This document shows, piece by piece, positions 7,105-12,196 of a stretch of DNA of 12,196 bases (positions are counted from its first letter, which is position 1; every line of letters begins with the position of its first letter). The translations under genes were made by a program, and so were the position numbers. This DNA is from Bacteroidales bacterium (GTDB taxonomy: Bacteria; Bacteroidota; Bacteroidia; Bacteroidales; UBA932), in assembly GCA_017551215.1 (NCBI GenBank), contig JAFZMA010000048.1, positions 1 through 12,196 on the forward strand, written 5' to 3'. The notes below the pieces were generated by a model. The model worked only from the letters and a program-made list of their open reading frames with translations, made no database searches and was not told the DNA's origin.

Positions 7105-10100
7105 ATGAACAAAAACGTAACAAAGACTTTTCTTCTGGCAGCAGCTTTTTTTCTTTTTTCCTCAGCGATGGGATACTGCCAGTATTACGATATAGGCTCT
7201 GAAAAACCGTCTGTGAAGTGGGAACGGATCAAAAGCCCGCATTTTGAGATTATCTACCCTAAGGGGCATACCACTGAAGATGGGATCAGCGGTGTAGGGC
7301 CTCTTGCCGCCGGATATCTCAAGAAGGTGGAGGCGGCTTATGGCATTCACGCCGATTCTGTGAAATACACTTTCGGCCTGCCCAAGAGGTTCCCTCTGGT
7401 GCTGCATCCGTTCAATGCTGAAAGCAACGGAGTTACCGTATGGGGTCCGCGTCAGATAGACTTTTTCTCCCAGCCTCCTGTGGACATCATTTCCACAGAG
7501 CCTTGGGACGTTTCCCTTGCAACTCACGAGGGGAGACACGCCTGGCAGGTTGCCCATTTCAACCGCGGCTTTTTCAAGGTTCTTTACTGGGGTTTCGGAG
7601 ACCAGGCGATAGGCGCGGCTTCCGGAATCTATCCGTCCAGATGGTTCCTTGAAGGAGATGCTGTTGTTGCAGAAACCCAGATGAGCAAGGGAGGCCGCGG
7701 CCGCAGTGGATTCTTCCTTCAGAATACATTGAAGAGCATTGTTCCGGCTGATACCGTTTATCTGAAGGATAAGGCAAAAAACCAAATGGCATACGACATA
7801 GGGCGTTTTTTTCACGGGGATTTGGAAGGGGCAAAGGCGTTGTTCTTCTACAGGAAAAACCGCAGCTGGGACCGCTGGCGTTTTGGAAGCGTAAAGGCTT
7901 ATTCTCCAAATCCGTACGACGTGGGTTATATGATTAACGCTATGGCCCGGCATCACAGCGGTGACGTGGATCTTTCCCACAAAATTCTCAATTATGAGCC
8001 TCTCCACTTTATGAGCGCAAACGTTGTGGCGTCGGCTTTCAAGGAATACAGTGGCAAGACTCATCGCGAATATGTCAAGGACAGTCTCCTTCAGGAGTTC
8101 CTCCGCCTTAACACCAACGAAAAGCTTCTGCCTTACCTCAATCAGGCGGTAGATTCAATTTTGTGGGAAGGCTGGAATCCCTCAAAGCCCTTTTGCATGA
8201 ATTCTAATTACTTTTCCAGACAGACCGGAGCAGAACAACGTTATTACACTGAATACAGGCATATTACAAAAGTCGGAAAAGACTCGGTGGTGGCTATTGT
8301 TTGCGGATATGGAACCCCTGGAGTTCTGGTACTTATGCATTTGGACGAGTATGGCGATTGGAAGGAAAAAGTCCTGCGTCCTTTCCCTGCGGATGTAGAG
8401 AGGCTGTCCTATCACGACGGCAAGTTTTTCTGGAGCGAATGTGATGCTGACATGCGCTGGGGCCAGCATGCCGAAAACGAACTTCTGTGCTACGATTTGA
8501 GAACCGGACAGATAGAGGAACTGTCTGCTTCCGGTTCGCTTCACCTTCCCCAGGAAGTGTATTTTGATGAAGGCGGGTATCAGAAAGGAAACGTGGTTTT
8601 TTCCCTGGAGTATAAAGACATTGTGGAAAATGACGAGTATAGTCTTAATTCCTACATTAGAGCTGCAGTTGACGAAAGGAACAGGCCAAAACAGATTTCC
8701 AGTGAAGAATTGTTGGAAAAAATGTTGGCAAATGATGAGGACGTAGATGAGTATTTAGATTTCTGGCTCCCTCGTTTCCATTCGTTCGGGCAGATTACAT
8801 CATATGCCTTGAACCGGTTTGATTCATCAAAAGACACCACAAAGGGATATATGTCTGAATATGAGGCGTATTATACGGCTATTAATGATAGGGGGCTCGG
8901 CCTGTACCGGGGAAGGATGGTTCATTACGGATATGCGGTAGGGAGTGACAGAAAAGAAATCCTGCCGCCGTCAAGCCATATAATCAAGGATCTTTCCTGT
9001 TTCAACGGAGAACTGTTCTTCATCTCGGATATGCTTGGCTCTCCGATGCTTTTCAGGATGAACCCGGATGATGGCGTGGTAAGGATTGCATCAACTTCAA
9101 CTGATGTGTCCAGCTACAGCATAGATGACGGGGATGGAGTTTTTGTGGTAAAGGCCTGTGGCGAATACGGTTTTCACCCTTATTATGACAAGCTGATAGA
9201 TTTGCCGATACCGGATGGGATGGAATTCAAATATCCTTTGGCGGAGGAGCTCTCACAACAGTATAACGCCAAGTACGGCAAGAGGGTAGAGGAATACATC
9301 GCTGAGACAGAGAAGACTGGAGAGTTCTATAAGCCAGAGCCTTACAGCAAGACGGCCCATCTGTTCAAAATACATTCCTGGATGCCTACATATGCAGAGT
9401 ATGCGGGTGAAACCAGTGGCAGTTACGACAATTTCTACGAGGAGTCAAAATTGGGCATTACGGCCTATTCCCAGAACACGCTGGGAACAATGAGGGCTTC
9501 TGCCGGATATTCGTTTGAAAACAGAGATGGGCATGGGGGCCTGACAAAAAAACTCCATGGCGGACACCTGACCATAAATTACTCCGGCTGGTATCCGGTA
9601 ATAGAGGGAACTGTCCATGTGAACGACAGAATCATTTACCGTTCAGGACGTTTTTCCCTTAGGACAGCCGCTTCTGTGTACATTCCTTTGGCTTGGGATG
9701 AATATGGCTGGAATTTGGGATTTACTCCGGCTTTAAGCTGGAGTTTCCGCAACGACCAGACCTATATGGAGAGCACTTCTTCAACGGTAACCCTGCATCA
9801 GTTCGACCAAAATAAGCTCACGTTCCAGATGGGAGCGTACAAGATGCAGTCCATAGCCCGCGCCCAGGTTTATCCGCGCTGGGGAATAGGCGGAAGGCTG
9901 GCCGCATCTACAAGCCCGGACAAGAGCAAGAAGTTCGGCTCTCTCTATTCAGCCTACGCATACGGTTATCTTCCGGGCCTTACGTTCAACCATGGGCTGA
10001 GGCTCTCTGCCGGTTTCCAGAGGCAGCTCATAGAGGGCAAGAAGTTCTGGCTGGATAACCATCTGGATCTTCCAAGAGGCTATACAGAAGACTTTTACGG

Positions 10101-10479
10101 CCGCAACTATATCCGCGCAACCGCAGACTATGCCGTGCCGATTTATCTCGGCGATGTATCTCTGGGTCCGATAGCCTATCTCCAGCAGCTGCAGCTGATA
10201 CCGTTCATAGATTACTCTAGGGTGGACTTCTACCGCAAGACGGGCGGGCTTATGGGCTTCTATTCCGGAACGCATTACCAGTGGGAAAGCCGCTATTCCT
10301 TTGGTGCGGATGTCATGCTTAAAGGGCACTTCCTCCGAATCGGATTCCCGATGTATATCGGAGTCCGCTATGCCCGTACCAACAAGCCTTGCGACTACGG
10401 CAACTCAACCCCGGCCACATACGACGGAAAAGGAGGGCGCAACTACTGCACCCTCCTCCTAGGAATTGAATTCTATTAA
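7105..10479 (+). CDS. Secreted HEXXH-motif protein with propeller-like middle and outer-membrane beta-barrel-like C terminus
   Basis: An 1124-residue protein of no family I can name with certainty. Residues 1-25 are a Sec-type signal peptide (basic start, LLAAAFFLFSSAMG core). Next comes WERIKSPHFEIIYPKG (39-54), an opening seen in Bacteroidota exported proteins with a peptidase-like domain. H141-E-G-R-H145 fits the zinc-metallopeptidase HEXXH motif. WFLEGDAVVAE (180-190) fits the downstream gluzincin helix that supplies the third ligand, probably E183. Residues about 380-750 look like TolB/WD40-type beta-propeller blades (repeated GELFFISD and GKFFWSE-like strands). From about 765 the sequence alternates aromatic and polar residues, as in a transmembrane barrel, and it ends in LLLGIEFY, an aromatic C-terminal residue suited to BAM recognition. 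It may be an outer-membrane protease. Proteolysis is inference from the motif; barrel membership is moderately supported. The start at 7105 is fixed by the signal peptide. Confidence 0.7.
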   Translation: MNKNVTKTFLLAAAFFLFSSAMGYCQYYDIGSEKPSVKWERIKSPHFEIIYPKGHTTEDGISGVGPLAAGYLKKVEAAYGIHADSVKYTFGLPKRFPLVLHPFNAESNGVTVWGPRQIDFFSQPPVDIISTEPWDVSLATHEGRHAWQVAHFNRGFFKVLYWGFGDQAIGAASGIYPSRWFLEGDAVVAETQMSKGGRGRSGFFLQNTLKSIVPADTVYLKDKAKNQMAYDIGRFFHGDLEGAKALFFYRKNRSWDRWRFGSVKAYSPNPYDVGYMINAMARHHSGDVDLSHKILNYEPLHFMSANVVASAFKEYSGKTHREYVKDSLLQEFLRLNTNEKLLPYLNQAVDSILWEGWNPSKPFCMNSNYFSRQTGAEQRYYTEYRHITKVGKDSVVAIVCGYGTPGVLVLMHLDEYGDWKEKVLRPFPADVERLSYHDGKFFWSECDADMRWGQHAENELLCYDLRTGQIEELSASGSLHLPQEVYFDEGGYQKGNVVFSLEYKDIVENDEYSLNSYIRAAVDERNRPKQISSEELLEKMLANDEDVDEYLDFWLPRFHSFGQITSYALNRFDSSKDTTKGYMSEYEAYYTAINDRGLGLYRGRMVHYGYAVGSDRKEILPPSSHIIKDLSCFNGELFFISDMLGSPMLFRMNPDDGVVRIASTSTDVSSYSIDDGDGVFVVKACGEYGFHPYYDKLIDLPIPDGMEFKYPLAEELSQQYNAKYGKRVEEYIAETEKTGEFYKPEPYSKTAHLFKIHSWMPTYAEYAGETSGSYDNFYEESKLGITAYSQNTLGTMRASAGYSFENRDGHGGLTKKLHGGHLTINYSGWYPVIEGTVHVNDRIIYRSGRFSLRTAASVYIPLAWDEYGWNLGFTPALSWSFRNDQTYMESTSSTVTLHQFDQNKLTFQMGAYKMQSIARAQVYPRWGIGGRLAASTSPDKSKKFGSLYSAYAYGYLPGLTFNHGLRLSAGFQRQLIEGKKFWLDNHLDLPRGYTEDFYGRNYIRATADYAVPIYLGDVSLGPIAYLQQLQLIPFIDYSRVDFYRKTGGLMGFYSGTHYQWESRYSFGADVMLKGHFLRIGFPMYIGVRYARTNKPCDYGNSTPATYDGKGGRNYCTLLLGIEFY
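10431..10457 (-). terminator. Hairpin within the opposing gene, possible terminator for the fimbrillin-like gene
   Basis: The minus-strand transcript, 26 nt after its stop codon, folds as AGGAGGG-t-GCA-gtagt-TGC-g-CCCTCCT. This is a 7-bp outer and 3-bp inner stem, followed by TTT. It lies inside the last codons of the plus-strand gene, because the two genes converge with a 3-bp gap. The U-run is short, so the call is tentative. Confidence 0.4.
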
Positions 10480-10482
10480 CCC

Positions 10483-12196
10483 TTACTTTTTGGTAAAGGT
10501 CCAGGTGTCGTTTTCGTTGACAGTTGTAGAAACGGTACGCTGGATATGGTCAAATGTCCAGTCTGCAGAAGATGGATCGGACAGGTATCCGGTCATATTC
10601 TTGCCGTCAACGGTAAATGTTGCGGATATATCGCCGGAACCAAACATCTTCTCTGCGGTAGCTCCTTGAATCAGAGTGAGTTTTGTGATTCCTTCCGTAA
10701 TGGTAATCACATCGCATCTTGTAGTTGCAAAAGCGCCGTGATAGAATATGGCTCCGAAACTGGACTGCTCCGTGCTGGCGGTTACAGTGCCGCCGGAAAT
10801 GACGATGCTCTTGGTCCAGGATGGATAAGACCAGCCGCTGCGGTGCCAAGATGAACCTATGCCTGGACCGATATGTCCGATGGCATTGACAGTTCCGCCG
10901 GAAATGGTCAGATTGCCGCCTTCTACTCCGGCTCCGTCTTTGGAATTGACTACAATACCGGCAACAAGGGCTTCCGGTCCACCCCAGAAAGTGCTGTTCT
11001 GCGTCTGCTCGGCCGTAACGGTTCCTCCGCTGATGAGAAGGTCTCCGCCATATACATAGATTCCCTGGGAATTTGCCGATGAGGTGACTTCTCCTCCGGA
11101 AATCTCAACATCCTTTTCTGCATAAATGCCGCCGTTGGCGTTTATTGTTCCTCCGGAGACTGTAATGCCTCCAGCACTGATTGCGCGGTTTGTACCGGTT
11201 CCGGCATACAGATTATAAGTACCGCTCTCGAAAATTATGTCGGCATTGTTGTTTTCGCATACAAGAGCTCCATTCGTATAATATGCGTTAAGGTTGAAAA
11301 TGCCGTCTCCACGGAAGGTAACTGTGCTTCCTTCCTTTATGTCAATAGGATTTTCATAATCCGGATCATTAATGGTGTTTGTTCCGCTCACGTCAATAGT
11401 GGCATCGCCATTTATTGTCATCTTCCGCATAGTGGCATTATCCAGATAAATAATGGAGCCGCCACCCTCTATGATAACATTTCGGTTATTGTTGTTGCCA
11501 AAAAGCGTTGCATTAGATCCGGCCGGAATGGTTACCGGATCGTTGGAGGACGTTAAATCCACAACTATCATAAAGTGGTTGAACGCCAGAGAGATGTCGT
11601 AAATCTTTCCACGGCCCAGAGCAATGTTTTTTTCAGGTTTGAGAGTACGCGTCTGGGAGAGCCCGTCTGTGGTTTCTACAGTGATTGCAAGGTTGGTGTA
11701 AGTGTTGGCCGGTGCTGCCACAAAGAAAGGCCTGGCTGTGCTGGCTATATCCACTCCCGCTTCTCCGCAGTCTAGGGTAATTCCATGAGTACCGGAAACT
11801 TCAGCTACGTAGTTGTCGCTCACAAGCGTTGCCATGTTTGTAATGGCCCCACTCAGACCCTGGTCTGCGGCAAGCTTGATTCTTCGCACTTTTTTCCCAT
11901 CCATAGTGGTGCTTAGGTTGATACGGAAGATTCCGCAGATGTTCTTGAATTGCAGGCTTTTAGTGCCACTCTCCGCAAACATCGGTGCGCCTGAAATATT
12001 GTCTGACACATAGTTTTGTGTTGCCGGGAGGGTTGGTGTGCCCGAGTTATACAGTGTTGCCGGATAATATGCCTTGTAGTCTGGAGTTGTGGCCTCGGCT
12101 CCGCTAGTCAGAGTGAAGTCCGCATGCGATGTGGTGCTGGTTGTGGAATAAACACCCACATTTGAAGCGGCATCAACAATGGTAATCTGGTCTCCG
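10483..12196 (-). CDS. Fimbrillin-like / parallel beta-helix surface protein (partial, N terminus beyond right edge)
   Basis: The frame is open from the TAA at 10483-10485 to the window edge: 570 full codons with no start needed inside. A GTG at 12159 is an internal codon, because the frame continues upstream without a stop. The first roughly 210 residues match the Bacteroidota fimbrillin (Mfa-like) pattern: AYYPATLY, PMFAES, SLQFKNICGIFRINL, TLDCG, RPFFVAAPANTYTNLAITV, and finally GRGKIYDISL. The rest is a right-handed parallel beta-helix type region with at least five turns built on SGGT[VI][TN]A. A short C-terminal strand region ends in WTFTKK. Such proteins are normally secreted lipoproteins displayed at the surface, as pilus subunits or adhesins. 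The beta-helix may bind carbohydrate (Cthe_2159-like proteins are one possibility), which is a guess. It is convergent with the metallopeptidase/barrel gene at a 3-bp gap. Confidence 0.8.
   Translation of the reverse strand, partial: GDQITIVDAASNVGVYSTTSTTSHADFTLTSGAEATTPDYKAYYPATLYNSGTPTLPATQNYVSDNISGAPMFAESGTKSLQFKNICGIFRINLSTTMDGKKVRRIKLAADQGLSGAITNMATLVSDNYVAEVSGTHGITLDCGEAGVDIASTARPFFVAAPANTYTNLAITVETTDGLSQTRTLKPEKNIALGRGKIYDISLAFNHFMIVVDLTSSNDPVTIPAGSNATLFGNNNNRNVIIEGGGSIIYLDNATMRKMTINGDATIDVSGTNTINDPDYENPIDIKEGSTVTFRGDGIFNLNAYYTNGALVCENNNADIIFESGTYNLYAGTGTNRAISAGGITVSGGTINANGGIYAEKDVEISGGEVTSSANSQGIYVYGGDLLISGGTVTAEQTQNSTFWGGPEALVAGIVVNSKDGAGVEGGNLTISGGTVNAIGHIGPGIGSSWHRSGWSYPSWTKSIVISGGTVTASTEQSSFGAIFYHGAFATTRCDVITITEGITKLTLIQGATAEKMFGSGDISATFTVDGKNMTGYLSDPSSADWTFDHIQRTVSTTVNENDTWTFTKK
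10777..11166 (-). repeat. Coding repeats: SGGTVTA-type beta-helix turns
   Basis: Within the fimbrillin-like protein five turns carry the core SGGTINA, SGGEVTS, SGGTVTA, SGGTVNA and SGGTVTA in order. At DNA level each shows a related CCTCCG- or CCGCCGG-containing stretch (plus strand), spaced irregularly from about 55 to 130 bp. The protein repeats are clear. The DNA is diverged, so slippage is less likely than in a young tandem array. Confidence 0.75.

Noticed and set aside
7162..8064. 300-residue minus-strand open frame opposite the HEXXH protein
   Set aside because: The plus frame runs 1124 codons with signal peptide and HEXXH motif; the antisense translation shows no domain pattern.
12157..12159. 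GTG as the start of the fimbrillin-like protein
   Set aside because: The frame stays open upstream to the window edge for 12 more codons, no signal peptide follows this GTG, and the fimbrillin pattern is already under way.

Overview
The window looks like chromosomal DNA from a member of the Bacteroidota, most likely Bacteroidales. The signs are a GldE-type CBS/CNNM membrane protein next to a phosphopantetheinyl transferase, a fimbrillin-like surface protein, a DUF5106-like lipoprotein, and several close matches to the Bacteroides-type promoter (-33 TTTG or TTG, about 19-20 bp, -7 TAnnTTTG). Placement below order level is not possible from the sequence alone. No insertion sequence, phage gene, CRISPR array or rRNA is visible, and all intergenic gaps are about 200 bp or less.

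Layout. (1) 1-1146, minus strand: the 5' part of a lipoprotein gene that runs off the left edge, tRNA-Gln(TTG) 24 nt upstream of it with a near-consensus promoter, then tadA, the tRNA adenosine deaminase. (2) 1147-3426: a 203-bp spacer with an imperfect tandem 14-mer, the groES-groEL chaperonin operon on the plus strand, and a strongly structured intergenic region between groEL and the convergent next gene. (3) 3427-7035, minus strand: in transcription order, a Na+/phosphate cotransporter-family protein, gldE (its own promoter overlaps the end of the transporter gene), and an unusually acidic Sfp-type phosphopantetheinyl transferase. (4) 7036-7104: a 69-bp divergent spacer with an exact TAAATTTG -7 box facing each way. 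(5) 7105-10479, plus strand: an 1124-residue secreted protein with a gluzincin-like HEGRH motif, a probable beta-propeller middle and an outer-membrane beta-barrel-like C terminus. (6) 10483-12196, minus strand: the C-terminal 570 residues of a fimbrillin-like plus beta-helix surface protein, partial at its N terminus and converging on the previous gene with a 3-bp gap.

Functionally the window mixes housekeeping genes (tRNA-Gln, tadA, groESL, phosphopantetheinyl transferase) with envelope genes (lipoprotein, GldE, phosphate-transporter family, outer-membrane protease candidate, fimbrillin/beta-helix adhesin). The best candidates for something undescribed are the putative metallopeptidase/propeller/barrel protein, the four-hairpin structure at 3290-3395, the GldE that lacks its usual C-terminal domain, and the fimbrillin/beta-helix fusion.
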